Shown here: positions 51,182 through 60,370 of the stretch, piece by piece
Position numbering within the stretch: the first letter of the stretch is position 1
How the letters are laid out: each line of letters begins with the position of its first letter
Origin: CATOSP01 sp965216155
Lineage (GTDB): Bacteria; Chloroflexota; Dehalococcoidia; Lucifugimonadales; UBA3495
Length of the DNA stretch: 64,000 bases
Direction: 5' to 3'
Assembly: GCA_965216155.1 (NCBI GenBank)
Contig: CBDCFD010000005.1
Span: 558,001-622,000, forward strand
Translations under genes and position numbers: made by a program
The notes under the pieces: generated by a model
What the model was told of the DNA's origin: nothing
Seen by the model: only the letters and a program-made list of their open reading frames with translations
The model's database searches: none

Positions 51182-52630
51182 TTACGCGCCTTCCGGTGGG
51201 AATTCTTGCTCCGCCTCGCCTATTGCTTTGTCCAGAATGTCTATCGTCTCGTCGACCAATTCCTTGGTAAACGTCAAGGGAGGGGAGAGGGTAATCGATT
51301 CACCGGCGCGTGTAACCAGCCCGTAGCCCCGTATCTTCTCGGTGAGGAACTTGGCAAATTCTCCCTGTGGCCCTCCAGGATAGGGCGCCTTGGTCCTCCG
51401 GTCTTTCACAAGCTCGATATTCATCAGGAGGCCCAGGCCGCCTCCGACGAAGCCGACGGACGGGTGGTTTTCTTGCAGCACTGCCATCGCCCGCTCATAC
51501 AGGTAGCGGCCCATAACGTCGGAGTTCTCAACCAGGTTTTCCTGCTCCATGATCTCAAGGTTCTTCAGCGCCGCCGCCATAACCGCCGGATGACCGCCGT
51601 AGGTGACGCCGTGTTGGAATGCGCCATTGGGCCCTTCGGTATTGGCGAAGGTCTCTGAAATCTCCTTGCTGGCCACCACGCCGCCGACGGGAAGTTCACC
51701 GCCTGTCAGGGCCTTGGCGACAGTCATAATGTCGGCGTTCACGCCGAACCTCTCCATTCCGAACCAGGTCCCAAGCCTGCCGAACCCGCAGATAATCTCG
51801 TCCGCAATGAGGGTGACATTGTACCGGTCGCAGATTTCCCTTACTTCGGGCCAGTACTCGTCCGCCGGGATCTGGGAGCCGTTGGGAATGGGAGTGGCGA
51901 TAAAGGCCGCCACGGTGTCCGGTCCCTCGCCCTTAATAATGTTCTCGAGAGCTCTGGGGCTCTGCATGCAGCAGTCCTGGTTGGTCCGGTCGTGGAACCC
52001 CCAGGGACAACGGTAGCAGTAAGGAGGGTCGACCTGGGTCGTGTTGGTGGGCAACATGGAGTCGAATATGCCTGACCCGCGGCGTCCGCCCGTACCGACA
52101 CTCATCGGGCCCGGCGTGGAGCCGTGGTATTGGCCGCGGCGGGAGATAAACTTGGTCTTTTGGGTGTTGCCAGATATGAACTGGTATTGGCGGGCCATTT
52201 TAAGTGCGATCTCCACCGCCTCGGATCCGCCGCCGCAGAAGAAGCTGCGTGTCAGGTCACCGGGGGCCAGATCGGCCAGCTTCTTCGACAGCAGTATCCC
52301 CGGAACGCTGCTATATGCCCCCGAGTTAGTGTAGGCCAGTGTGGTCATCTGTTCGGCAACGGCCTGTGCCACTTCTGGCCGGTTGTGGCCAATATTCTTA
52401 AGGAAGAGACCGGCCATGGCGTCGATGTACCGGTTCCCCTCGATGTCGTAAACGTGGCAGCCATCTCCCCGGACCATGATGTTATAGCCGCCGGGAGCAA
52501 CCAGGTCTGCCATCTGGTGGTTCTGGGTCCAGAAATGGTCCAGCCCCCATTGGACGAGCTGGTCGATTTCCTCGCGGGAGTAATTGTCCTTTATCCACCA
52601 TGCGTTCAAGCCGGGGTTAGGGGTGACCAT
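51182..52630 (-). CDS. Class III aminotransferase
   Basis: 482 residues from the ATG at 52630 (AAGGAG upstream). Fold-type I PLP enzyme: YIDAMAGLFLKNIGHNRPEV, FFCGGGSEAVEIALKMARQY, TLIADEIICGFGRLGTWFGM (PLP-binding Asp in DEI) and DIMTVAKALTGGELPVGGVV with the Schiff-base Lys in AKALTGG. It is of the omega-amino-acid:pyruvate/beta-alanine transaminase type. It interconverts an omega- or beta-amine and a keto acid. Stands on the same strand as the redoxin gene, about 100 nt upstream of it. Confidence 0.9.
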   Translation of the reverse strand: MVTPNPGLNAWWIKDNYSREEIDQLVQWGLDHFWTQNHQMADLVAPGGYNIMVRGDGCHVYDIEGNRYIDAMAGLFLKNIGHNRPEVAQAVAEQMTTLAYTNSGAYSSVPGILLSKKLADLAPGDLTRSFFCGGGSEAVEIALKMARQYQFISGNTQKTKFISRRGQYHGSTPGPMSVGTGGRRGSGIFDSMLPTNTTQVDPPYCYRCPWGFHDRTNQDCCMQSPRALENIIKGEGPDTVAAFIATPIPNGSQIPADEYWPEVREICDRYNVTLIADEIICGFGRLGTWFGMERFGVNADIMTVAKALTGGELPVGGVVASKEISETFANTEGPNGAFQHGVTYGGHPAVMAAALKNLEIMEQENLVENSDVMGRYLYERAMAVLQENHPSVGFVGGGLGLLMNIELVKDRRTKAPYPGGPQGEFAKFLTEKIRGYGLVTRAGESITLSPPLTFTKELVDETIDILDKAIGEAEQEFPPEGA

Positions 52631-53190
52631 AGAGGCTCCTTTTCGGGGTGGGTTAGGTTGTGGATCGAGAGGTCGCTGAAGCACCGATTGTCAGTGGCCT
52701 TACCTGCAATAACGCAGTCTTCTAACAAGGCATGTTAAGGCGGAGGACACGGAATGTCTACATCAGGGACTGGTGGGTATTGAACAAGCAAGTTCGATGA
52801 CTTCTGTGCCTTCGCGGCTCCCCTGCGGACTCGGCATGGGACCGATGGCCCAACACCGGTACCGGTTCGCGCAGGGCGAGACGCACCCGATTGACATCGG
52901 TCAGGCCTGGGTGAGGATCGGAGGAGAGGAATAGGTTAGGGTGGACCGGTTGAGGTACAGCCAATCCTTTACCGGGCTGTGAGTTCGTGGGACATGAAGG
53001 CCCAGCCTCGGCTGCAATCTGACTCCCTCACCCTGGTCATCAACCGGTCTTCTTTGGGTGCGCCAGAACAGCCTGGGCGGCCTCTTCCCCACACTTTAGG
53101 GCCAAAACAGTGTTTCTCGAAGTACAGAAGAAAGAGATTCCCCAGAGATTGTCCCTGGCGCCCTGCAGGTGGACAGGGCGCCAGCCCGTT
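52631..53190. other. 560-nt intergenic region, no gene seen
   Basis: Six-frame reading gives only short arginine/proline-rich frames without coding character. GCATGTTAAGGCGGAGGACA (52731-52750) resembles words found at 62504 and 63989. A terminator hairpin lies at its right end (53155-53184). It could be the worn remains of an older insertion. Confidence 0.4.
53155..53184 (-). terminator. 10-bp hairpin after the alpha/beta hydrolase gene
   Basis: CTGGCGCCCT (53155-53164) pairs with AGGGCGCCAG (53175-53184), six nt beyond the hydrolase stop on the minus strand. Confidence 0.6.
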
Positions 53191-53949
53191 TCAGCGGGTG
53201 GTTGTCGCGGGTTGATGCGCCCGGAGGAAGTCGCGCACCTGATTTATCGTCTTGGCCTTCACGTCTTCTGCCTCTTTCCAGGGATACGCCGTCACCTCGG
53301 CTTTAGGCGCCAACGCCACCAGGTCCATGGCGGCCTCGTACGAGTGCGATGGTGTATCGTCGGGCATGACCAGCATCGGCGTCTGGCACGATCGCGCGAA
53401 GTCCCGCGACACGCTGTACACGAAGTCCGGCTGGACGCGGTAAAGGTTGTGCAGGTACTGTTCGACGGTCTCCATTGTCACGTCAGACCGGAGTGCGCAT
53501 AGCTCGGGGCCCCAGCTATCACGTCCGGAATTATACATGGAGTCCGGGGTTTGGCTTGCGTGCCCAACCGGCTGGCAGAGCACACCGGCCACGACGCGAT
53601 CGGGCGCTCTATCCATGAGCTTGAGTGCAAAGGGGCCACCGATGCAGTAGCCTATGAAGAAGAACTCCCGTATGCCGAGGTGGTCCATCAGCCCTAGTTG
53701 GTCGTCTGCGAAGGCTCCCCACGGGTTGTCGACCTGGACCGGCCCGGTGGACTCTCCGCCGATCGCGTTGCGCTGGTCCATCGTGATGCAGCGGAAGTCG
53801 TTCTTGAACTCCTCCATCGCGTTGAACACCTGTCTAGGCCAATTTTCGATCAGGGAGTTCAAGCCCCCGCCGGGTGTGACAAGAAGCGGGAAACCGGACC
53901 CGGCTTCCTCATATCTGATTCGGACATCGCCTTTGGTATAAAACGGCAT
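53191..53949 (-). CDS. Alpha/beta hydrolase with cysteine nucleophile (paralogue 1)
   Basis: 252 residues from the ATG at 53949 behind AAGGAGGAGG. Alpha/beta-hydrolase landmarks: GSGFPLLVTPGGGLNSLIEN (oxyanion loop), FRCITMDQRNAIGGESTG, and DHLGIREFFFIGYCIGGPFA. The nucleophile elbow is G-Y-C-I-G: Cys102 replaces Ser, as in dienelactone hydrolases. The acid is likely in MPDDTPSHSYEAAMDL. It is about half identical to the gene at 61585 (YEEAGSGFPLL; DDQLGLMDHLGI; PDDxPxH shared). Probable hydrolysis of an ester, lactone or C-C bond; substrate unknown. Confidence 0.85.
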   Translation of the reverse strand: MPFYTKGDVRIRYEEAGSGFPLLVTPGGGLNSLIENWPRQVFNAMEEFKNDFRCITMDQRNAIGGESTGPVQVDNPWGAFADDQLGLMDHLGIREFFFIGYCIGGPFALKLMDRAPDRVVAGVLCQPVGHASQTPDSMYNSGRDSWGPELCALRSDVTMETVEQYLHNLYRVQPDFVYSVSRDFARSCQTPMLVMPDDTPSHSYEAAMDLVALAPKAEVTAYPWKEAEDVKAKTINQVRDFLRAHQPATTTR

Positions 53950-54014
53950 AGTAGTTTCCTCCTCCTTGACCTCAGAACCGGAGTACGCGGTTAATTCTAG
54001 CTTGGGAGACCGGG

Positions 54015-54383
54015 TTGTCAAGGGATCGGAGGAAGCACAGCCCAGCGTTCAAGGCCAAGGTGCTCCTGGAAGTTGTGAAGGGAGATGAGATTGTGGCCCG
54101 TTTGGACGCCAAGTACGAAGCCCACCCCGGCCAAATCCAGACCTGGAAGAATTCCCTCTTGGAGGGAGCGGCCCGGCGTGTTCGGCAACGGCCAAGACCA
54201 GGAAGCCAATCAGGAAGCCGCGCTGCCCCGGGCAAACCGGCGGAGAACGGATACACCGGGAGTTTCAATGGCAAGTTACGGGATGAGTGCCCGGACCTGA
54301 ATTGGTTCCCGGACCTGGCTGACTCCCGGGCGATGATTGAGGATCGGCACACCGGCTATAACCGGTACCGAGGTATTGGGTAA
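54015..54383 (+). pseudogene. IS3-family transposase remnant with internal deletion
   Basis: The frame joins the start of an OrfA-type HTH transposase (RRKHSPAFKAKVLLEVVKGD, then AHPGQIQTWKNSLLEGAA) directly to the very end of an OrfB DDE transposase (RAAPGKPAENGYTGSFNGKL, then RDECPDLNWFPDLADSRAMI). The whole catalytic domain between them is missing. In intact elements ENGYIESFNGKLRDE carries the last catalytic Glu; here it reads TGSFNGK, so that residue is also lost. No terminal repeats were found. Confidence 0.85.
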
Positions 54384-54579
54384 CTCGATCAATTCGGTGT
54401 TCGATGATTGAACCGCGCCTTGGCCGGGGGTTAGGACCGCTAACCAGCCACAGGTAACTGACCAGCGCGGCGTTGAGCCGCATACGAGCGGGAGTATTCT
54501 GGGTTGGACGATCGCTCCGTCGATATAGCGCGGGAATCAAGGGACCAAATGAGCGGCGGCACTGTAGATGTTGAAAGAA

Positions 54580-54608
54580 CCCCTTGGCCGCCTACGGCGC
54601 CCAAGGGG
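54580..54608 (-). terminator. Hairpin overlapping the stop of the ThDP-enzyme gene
   Basis: CCCCTTGG (54580-54587) pairs with CCAAGGGG (54601-54608). In minus-strand sense it spans the TAG stop and is followed by TTCTTTC, a short T-rich tail. Confidence 0.5.
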
Positions 54609-56265
54609 CCGGCGCCAGACTGTCTAGCTGGTCGGTCACCACGTCCACGACCGCAGGCCGGCCGGACTCGAAGGCCTGTTCCAGCGCACTTTGGATGTCG
54701 CCGGGCCGTTCCACCCGGATGCCAAAGCAACCCATGGACTCCGCCACCTTGGAGAAATCGGTGTCGCTGAACCGCCACAGTTCTTCAGGCGCGCCGCCGT
54801 CGATGCCCTCGTATGCCCGGTGGTCTCCGCGCTGGTCCTGACTCAGAGCGCTGTTGTTATTGATCACAGTAACCACATTGATATTGTTGCGGACTGCGGT
54901 CTCCAACTCGGCAATGTGGTACCAGAACCCTCCGTCCCCGCTGAAGCACACTACGGGCCGGCCGGGCAGCGCGCACTTGGCGCCCATCGCTGCCGCCAGC
55001 CCCCAACCAAGGGACCCGGCGCAGCGGATGTAGCCCTGACCTGGGTGGTTGAGATCAACCATGCTCCCGGTCCAGATACCCGCATGGCCGGTGTCGGACA
55101 CCAGCATGGCGTCGGAAGGCAGGAAGTTGGTGATCTCGGTACACAGCCGCTCCGGAATGATGGGCACCGCTTCCGAATTCGCCCTGGGCGCAACTTCGTC
55201 TCGCCACTCCTGCACCAACTGTTGGGCGCGCGCGGTCCAGTCCGGGCGTCCGATGGGCTCCAGCGCCTCAATCAGCCGCCGCGTGGTGGCCTTGGCGTCC
55301 CCGTGGAGCGCCACTTGCGCCGGGTAGCTGCGTCCCAACTCCGAGGGGTCGATGTCGACCTGAATCACCGGGGTGCCGGGAGCCGGAATCCGCCATTCGT
55401 TGGTGACTTGGCTGCCCGTGTGGCTGCCGATGAACACCACCAAGTCAGCCTCGTGAACCACCCGGTTGGCGCACCAGCGGGAATAGGAGCCGACCACCCC
55501 CACCGAGAGCGGATGGTTGTCGGGGATGGCGCCTTTGGCATTGAGAGACGTGGCGACGGGGATGGAAAGCATCTCCGCCAGTTCGACGACCTCCCGTTGG
55601 GCCTGGGACGAAGTGACCCCGCCACCGGCCACTATGACCGGCCGTTGCGCTCCTGACAGCACTCGCGCCGCCTGACGCACGCTTTCCGGGTCGGCCTCGG
55701 GCCGGAAGGCCGGACGCTGCATGAACGACTCTTCGACAATGAACTCCAGGTCGCCTTCCGCCTCTGTGGCCACGTCGCCGGACATCCCCTGGATGTCCAG
55801 ATGAACCGGGGCCGGGGCTCCGACAGTAGCCTCGCGGAAGGCTTGCCGCAGCAGCCGGGACAGTTGGTCTACGTTTTCGACCACGGCGCTGAACTTGGTT
55901 ACCGACGCGAATGGGTTGGAGTGATCGATCTCCTGATACGCGTTCCGGTACTGCTCGTCGTGGCGCTTGTGACCGGTGAGAGCAATGACAGGGGCCAGCG
56001 CGAGATAGGCGTCCTGTAACCCCGCCGCCAAGTTCGCCGCACCGACCGACTGGGCCATGCAAACCCCGGGCCGGTTGGAGGCGCGGGCGTAGCCGTCGGC
56101 CATGTAGGCGGCGGCTTTTTCGCCGTGGGTGATGACCCTCTTGATTCCGATTAGGTCCATCTCAGCCAGGGCCCGGCGAAGGATGGCGGGCACCAGAAAC
56201 ACATGGGTAACTCCGTAAGCCTTTAGAGTATCGGCCATAAATTTGGCGCCGGTCATCTGTGCCAT
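54592..56265 (-). CDS. Thiamine-diphosphate-dependent enzyme (acetolactate-synthase-like family)
   Basis: 557 residues, ATG at 56265 behind GGAGGACAC. Three-domain ThDP enzyme. The PYR domain has the cofactor-activating Glu49 in RVITHGEKAAAYMADGYARA. The central domain has RPVIVAGGGVTSSQAQREVV and VIQVDIDPSELGRSYPA. The PP domain has VCFSGDGGFWYHIAELETAV followed by INNNSALSQDQ (GDG...N metal-ThDP motif). It resembles IlvB/oxalyl-CoA- or benzoylformate-decarboxylase-like proteins. No regulatory small subunit (ilvN) is adjacent, so a catabolic decarboxylase or carboligase is more likely than acetolactate synthase. Confidence 0.88.
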   Translation of the reverse strand: MAQMTGAKFMADTLKAYGVTHVFLVPAILRRALAEMDLIGIKRVITHGEKAAAYMADGYARASNRPGVCMAQSVGAANLAAGLQDAYLALAPVIALTGHKRHDEQYRNAYQEIDHSNPFASVTKFSAVVENVDQLSRLLRQAFREATVGAPAPVHLDIQGMSGDVATEAEGDLEFIVEESFMQRPAFRPEADPESVRQAARVLSGAQRPVIVAGGGVTSSQAQREVVELAEMLSIPVATSLNAKGAIPDNHPLSVGVVGSYSRWCANRVVHEADLVVFIGSHTGSQVTNEWRIPAPGTPVIQVDIDPSELGRSYPAQVALHGDAKATTRRLIEALEPIGRPDWTARAQQLVQEWRDEVAPRANSEAVPIIPERLCTEITNFLPSDAMLVSDTGHAGIWTGSMVDLNHPGQGYIRCAGSLGWGLAAAMGAKCALPGRPVVCFSGDGGFWYHIAELETAVRNNINVVTVINNNSALSQDQRGDHRAYEGIDGGAPEELWRFSDTDFSKVAESMGCFGIRVERPGDIQSALEQAFESGRPAVVDVVTDQLDSLAPAPWAP

Positions 56266-56529
56266 GTGTGTCCTCCTTGGGTCCTATGCTACTCGTATCT
56301 TCCGTTGGCCACCAGCTATAGATGGCCTGGTCGGTGACGACCTCGTACCGTGTTATAAAAGAATCGAACCATGGGGCCGCGCATCGGCCGCAAGCGCAGG
56401 CCTCGGGCAAATCTCAGGTTGGAACGGCCCCTGGCAAATCAGACGCTTCAGATGAGCGCTCTCTTGGCTGAATGCCTCCAAAGGATAGTTAGAATAGTGA
56501 GAAGCGTCAAGAAAAGGAGACGTGGGCCT

Positions 56530-56706
56530 ATGGAGGCCGAGCAGGTACCCATTCGTCGCGTCGGCTCCGTGGGTGAGCTGGACCACTCTGAACGCAACCG
56601 TCGCCCCGTCGCGTCGAATGAGGAACTCCTGTACTTTTCGTGGTCCCAGCGGCTCAACCTACTGGCGCAGGTAATACGCAGATGTTCTTGTTCCCTATAT
56701 CCCTAG
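56530..56706 (+). CDS. Short hypothetical ORF, possibly a 5' gene fragment
   Basis: 58 residues from an ATG at 56530 with AAAAGGAGA upstream. The peptide (PIRRVGSVGELDHSERNRRP; ELLYFSWSQRLNLLAQVIRR) does not match a family I know and ends next to degraded DNA. It may be the surviving 5' end of a gene truncated by rearrangement in this transposon-rich stretch. Confidence 0.3.
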   Translation: MEAEQVPIRRVGSVGELDHSERNRRPVASNEELLYFSWSQRLNLLAQVIRRCSCSLYP

Positions 56707-57000
56707 GGGTCGTCTATCACTTCCCAGTCCGGACCCTGCGGCCGCCGGCGGATGAGAGTCGGCCGGTAGGGTTGCTGAACTTGGCAGCCAGGGTGATGGG
56801 TCGCTGGTAGGCCCTCATGTGTCCCACCCCGGTTTCCAGAAGAGCGGTAGCGGTGATTCCAGTACCGGAACGGCGGAACAAACCCCTTAGCGCATAGGGC
56901 AGGTCCGCCGTCGGCGTCTGGCAACATGAGGATGGTCTCGGTGATTGGCGCGGCGAAGGCATGATATCGCCTTCGCCCTTGACCGCGGGATACCAGTCCC
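56703..57000 (-). pseudogene. Degraded C-terminal gene remnant with frameshifts
   Basis: Protein-like segments fall in different minus-strand frames in a consistent order: DWYPAVKGEGDIMP, then ITETILMLPDADGGPALCAK, then SGTGITATALLETGVGHMRA with YQRPITLAAKFSNP, then YRPTLIRRRPQGPDWEVIDD before a stop. Joining them needs about three single-base shifts. I cannot name the family. It immediately follows the alpha/beta hydrolase gene at 57007. Confidence 0.35.
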
Positions 57001-57006
57001 CCTGGC

Positions 57007-57879
57007 CTATCCGAGGTGTTGATGGATGAACGTGCTCATCTGTTCGAGCGCCTGCTTGCCAACCGGCGAGGAAAGATCGCTCAGCAGACCTTCGCCCTCC
57101 CCTTCGAAGATCGTCACATCGAGTTGCCCACCAGCCTTGCGGTACTGCAGGATAAACTCGTCGAGATCCGGGCGTGGATGCCCTGCCTCGTAGGTGCGTG
57201 CCAGGCACAAAGAGGGCGGCAGAGCCACACTCTCCCCACTGGCCAGGATACGGGCCGGGGCAGCCTCGGCCATAGCCTCTTCCGTCTGCCAGTACAGGTC
57301 ATGCATGGGCACGATCCGCTCGGCCATCCCGGCGGGTGGTGTGCAATCCTGTCGGAGACCCTTAACATAATTATAGCGGCCCAACGGATCGATCACGGGC
57401 GAGCACAAGATCACACATCCCAGGGCGCCGTCCACCTCCGCGACCCCGGCCGGGTCTGGCAGCGCGGCGTAGCGTGTATCGTAAGGGCGCATGCCGAGTA
57501 GCATGGCCTGGTGTGCCCCACTGGAAGTTCCCATGGCGCCGATGCTCTCCGGGCGGCCATTCCAAGCTGCAGCCTGGGTCTTACACCAACGAACGCCATA
57601 GTGTATGTCGGCCAGAGAAGCTGGATACGGTGCTTCCGGCGGTACACGAAAATCCAGTGCCGCGACGATCACGCCATGCTTGGCCAGCGCTTCGTTGGCG
57701 GCGTTGCCGTTCAGACGGTCTCCCCGGACCCAGGCCCCGCCGTGCAGTTCGATCATTATCGGGAAAGGTCCGCTACCGCGGGGCCTAAAGAGACGCGCCA
57801 GTAGAGGTTTATCGCCGTGCTTGAGATATTCCACGTCCAAGACGTCAACGTCATACGTTTCCTGCTTGCTAATAGTCAT
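57007..57879 (-). CDS. HSL-family alpha/beta hydrolase
   Basis: 290 residues, ATG at 57879 behind AAAAGGAG. Oxyanion motif IELHGGAWVRGDRLNGN, nucleophile Ser119 in IGAMGTSSGAHQAML, and a cap/lid with HDLYWQTEEAMAEAAPARIL follow the hormone-sensitive-lipase/esterase pattern. Where the catalytic His normally stands (GxGHGF) the sequence reads FEGEGEGLLSDL, so a conventional triad is not complete. Either His is supplied elsewhere or the enzyme is impaired. Next to an IS66 insertion whose left end is about 90 nt upstream of its start. Confidence 0.8.
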   Translation of the reverse strand: MTISKQETYDVDVLDVEYLKHGDKPLLARLFRPRGSGPFPIMIELHGGAWVRGDRLNGNAANEALAKHGVIVAALDFRVPPEAPYPASLADIHYGVRWCKTQAAAWNGRPESIGAMGTSSGAHQAMLLGMRPYDTRYAALPDPAGVAEVDGALGCVILCSPVIDPLGRYNYVKGLRQDCTPPAGMAERIVPMHDLYWQTEEAMAEAAPARILASGESVALPPSLCLARTYEAGHPRPDLDEFILQYRKAGGQLDVTIFEGEGEGLLSDLSSPVGKQALEQMSTFIHQHLG

Positions 57880-57959
57880 GCGAGGCTCCTTTTCTTGTTG
57901 GGCCGATTACTTTGCTTCAACTTAGGGTAAATGCCGAAGGTTTCTCCGTCAATGAGGCC

Positions 57960-57984
57960 CTCTAATTGTAACTGTTCAGACTGG
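57960..57984. repeat. IS66 left end: 8-bp target duplication plus 17-bp inverted repeat
   Basis: Target duplication CTCTAATT (57960-57967) followed by the terminal repeat GTAACTGTTCAGACTGG (57968-57984), which is the perfect complement of 59382-59398. GTAA at the tip and 8-bp duplications are hallmarks of the IS66 family. Confidence 0.9.
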
Positions 57985-59398
57985 GGCGAGTTGGGGCTGG
58001 GAGAGGATGGAGTTCAGGGCTTGGTAGGGGTTGCAGCCTCGCAAGCGCCATGTGCCGAACAAGGAAGCGAGGACACTCTTGGTTTCGCTTCCCTGCTCCG
58101 AACGGGTCCCGCCGCTGATCTTCCGGCTCACCACCGTCGGCCGCAGGCTGCGCTCCGCCGCGTTGTTGTCCGCGCTCACCCGGGGATCAGCGGCGAAGGC
58201 GAACAACTCCGGCAAGAAGCGTTCCACCCGTTGACACAGCACCCTCATGGGTGCGCCGCCGTCCAGGTAAGGCTTGCAGATGGACAATAGCTGCTGCCGG
58301 TATTGTTGTTGTTGCTTTACCCGCTGGGCCCGCTGCACCGTTTCCGGCAGTTGCGGGTCCGGGCCGGGATATGCCTGGGCATGGTCATATACTTCCCGCA
58401 CCTCCCGGGCCCATTCGGCCAGCCCCTGGTGTTGAGGGTATTGCTCCTTCAGTTGGTGGATGTCCCGCAAGAGATGGGTCCAACATCGTTGGTGCAGCCC
58501 TTGATGCACGTTGCAAGCGCCGTAGAAGTCACTGACCAGCACTCCTTCAAACTCGTCTCCCATCACTTCCGCAACCACCTCCCTTCCCCGGCCGGCCCGG
58601 CGGAGGAAGCAACGCACCTTGGGAGTGCTGAAGCTCCAGAGATACCCGTTGCGGCCGTCTTCCCGCCAGCCCGTCTCGTCCCCGTACACCACCGGACTGG
58701 CTCGAATCTCCCGGCGCAACCCGGCGTATTCCCCTTGACCGCGTTCTGCCGCATCCCGCGTCAACGCCGCCAGTTCGCCCACGCTCAGGCGCAGTCCATA
58801 GCGCCACTTCCAAGTAGCGCTGAATCACTCCGAAGGGAAGCCGGCATTCCTCCCGGAGCACGTTTGCTTCACTCTGCACTGAGATGCCCATCCGTTGCCT
58901 CCCCACGGTCAGGGCGCCCCAATCCGGTTCGGGGGCCCATCGCCGGCCGCACTTTGAGCAGGTGCGTTCCAACACCACGTGCTCAGTTACCCGCGCCCGC
59001 ACCCGGGGTATGGATATAATCTGGCGGCGCCCCCGCACCCTCCCGCCCTGCAGGGGAGTCCGGCAGTCAGGACAACTGGCCGCCGCGTGTTCCACCCGGC
59101 GGGTGGGTTCCTCCCGCCGCCGGGCAAAGCCGTGGGCCCGCTTCTTGCGTTCCTTCTTGGGGCGGGCCGGCCGGTTGGCTTTGACCCGCGATGGTGGTTT
59201 CCGCTCCTTCAGTCCGGTATCCGGCGGCTTCTGTTGGCCTTCCAACTCTGCGATCCGGGCTTCCGAGCCTCGATTATGTTGATGAGTTGACCGGTTAGCT
59301 CAATCAACTCCTCCCGGGAAGCCCCGGCTAAATTCACAGGCAGTTTCATGCTCGTAGTCTATCTGGCTCATCAGATTTAGGCCAGTCTGAACAGTTAC
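57968..59398 (-). mobile_element. IS66-family insertion sequence (single-gene, TnpC-only type), 1431 bp
   Basis: Bounded by 17-bp perfect terminal inverted repeats beginning GTAA and flanked by an 8-bp target duplication (CTCTAATT, 57960-57967 and 59399-59406). It contains only a TnpC-type transposase gene on the minus strand, with no tnpA or tnpB, as in the ISBst12-like subgroup. The ends are intact while the transposase is frameshifted, so it could only move with help in trans. Confidence 0.92.
57976..59349 (-). pseudogene. IS66 transposase (TnpC) with two frameshifts
   Basis: The ATG at 59349 opens MKLPVNLAGASREELIELTG. A shift near 59250-59275 leads into ARIAELEGQQKPPDTGLKER. The zinc-finger region follows (CPDCRTPLQGG; RTCSKCGRRW). 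A second shift near 58800-58815 (EVALWT against KWRYGLRLS) leads to the DDE catalytic region: PVVYGDETGWREDGRNGYLW, VLVSDFYGACN and NNAAERSLRPTVVSRKISGG with the last Glu, ending AL-NSILSQPQLAPV. All catalytic acids remain readable. Confidence 0.88.
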
Positions 59399-59406
59399 CT
59401 CTAATT
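59382..59406. repeat. IS66 right end: 17-bp inverted repeat plus 8-bp target duplication
   Basis: CCAGTCTGAACAGTTAC (59382-59398) followed by CTCTAATT (59399-59406), matching the left end. Confidence 0.9.
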
Positions 59407-59637
59407 CACAGAAACTGGTGTTCGAAATAGCATCGTTGCTTCGGAAGTTGAGCCTCTGAGGGGCGCATAAACCGAGGTCCATCTGGGGAAAGATAAGCCC
59501 AAGCCCGAAATAGACATCGCCCCACACTCCCCGGACATTCGACGCCATGGAGTGCGGGAACTAGCCGGGCCCGTCTCGAGGGAGATCAACATCCTGGGTA
59601 TAGCCCTGATCCAAGTGGAGCGCTGAAGCGTATCCGG

Positions 59638-60199
59638 GCCGTCTTGATAGTAGAATGTGAGGAGTTGGGCAGCGTGAATCTGGAATGGCAGCCAGCGGAT
59701 TGCTCTATGGGCAAAGCGCGTTTTGGGGAGGGGAGCAATTGGGCGCAATCCCACGGACCGGGGCAAGGCCGGGAGCAAGAAGAGCGTCCTGGTCGACGGG
59801 GAAGGCGGACCCCTGAGCTTGGTGGTGGCCGGAGCCAACGTCGACGCCCTGAAGCTTTTGATCCCCACTTTGGAGAGCATAGCGGTGAACCGGCCGGAAG
59901 AAGCCCAAAACCTGTGCCTGGACAAGGGGTATGACAATCCCACCGGTCACGGGGCCATTGCCGACTTCAGACACCGTCCGCATATCCGCCGTATTGGAGA
60001 GGAGAAGCTGGACGATTCGGGCCAAAAACGCAACCCGGCCAGGCGGTGGGCCGTGGAACGCACTCTCGCCTGGCTGTCCAAGTGCCGGGCCACACTGGTA
60101 CGCTATGACAAGAAGCCAGCCAACTACGTGGGCCTGCTCCGGCTGGCATGTGCCCTAATCTGGTACCGTCGTCATTTTCGCCTCGCTAGTTTGAGATAG
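59638..60199 (+). pseudogene. IS5-family transposase, 3' half, frameshifted
   Basis: A first frame gives ECEELGSVNLEWQPADCSMG and KARFGEG. A one-base shift around 59727-59745 leads to IGRNPTDRGKAGSKKSVLVD, GANVDALKLLIPTLESI, CLDKGYDNPTGHGAIADFR and RRWAVERTLAWLSKCRATLV with the final catalytic Glu, ending ALIWYRRHFRLASLR. This is the second half of an IS5/IS1031-type (two-frame) DDE transposase; the upstream half is missing, probably lost by the deletion that also left debris at 59407-59637. No terminal repeats identified. Confidence 0.8.
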
Positions 60200-60370
60200 T
60201 TACTAAATACCCCACAAGTCAATTTAATAAGACTGGCAAATGGAATCGCCAAAGAGGGCCGCAACGCAAGGGCGATCGCCAACTCTAGCCCTATTTGCCT
60301 GAGGCCAATACCCCAGGATTGGGGATTCTAATCTATGAACTGAACATGCTAATCAACGTTCGGAGGACCA

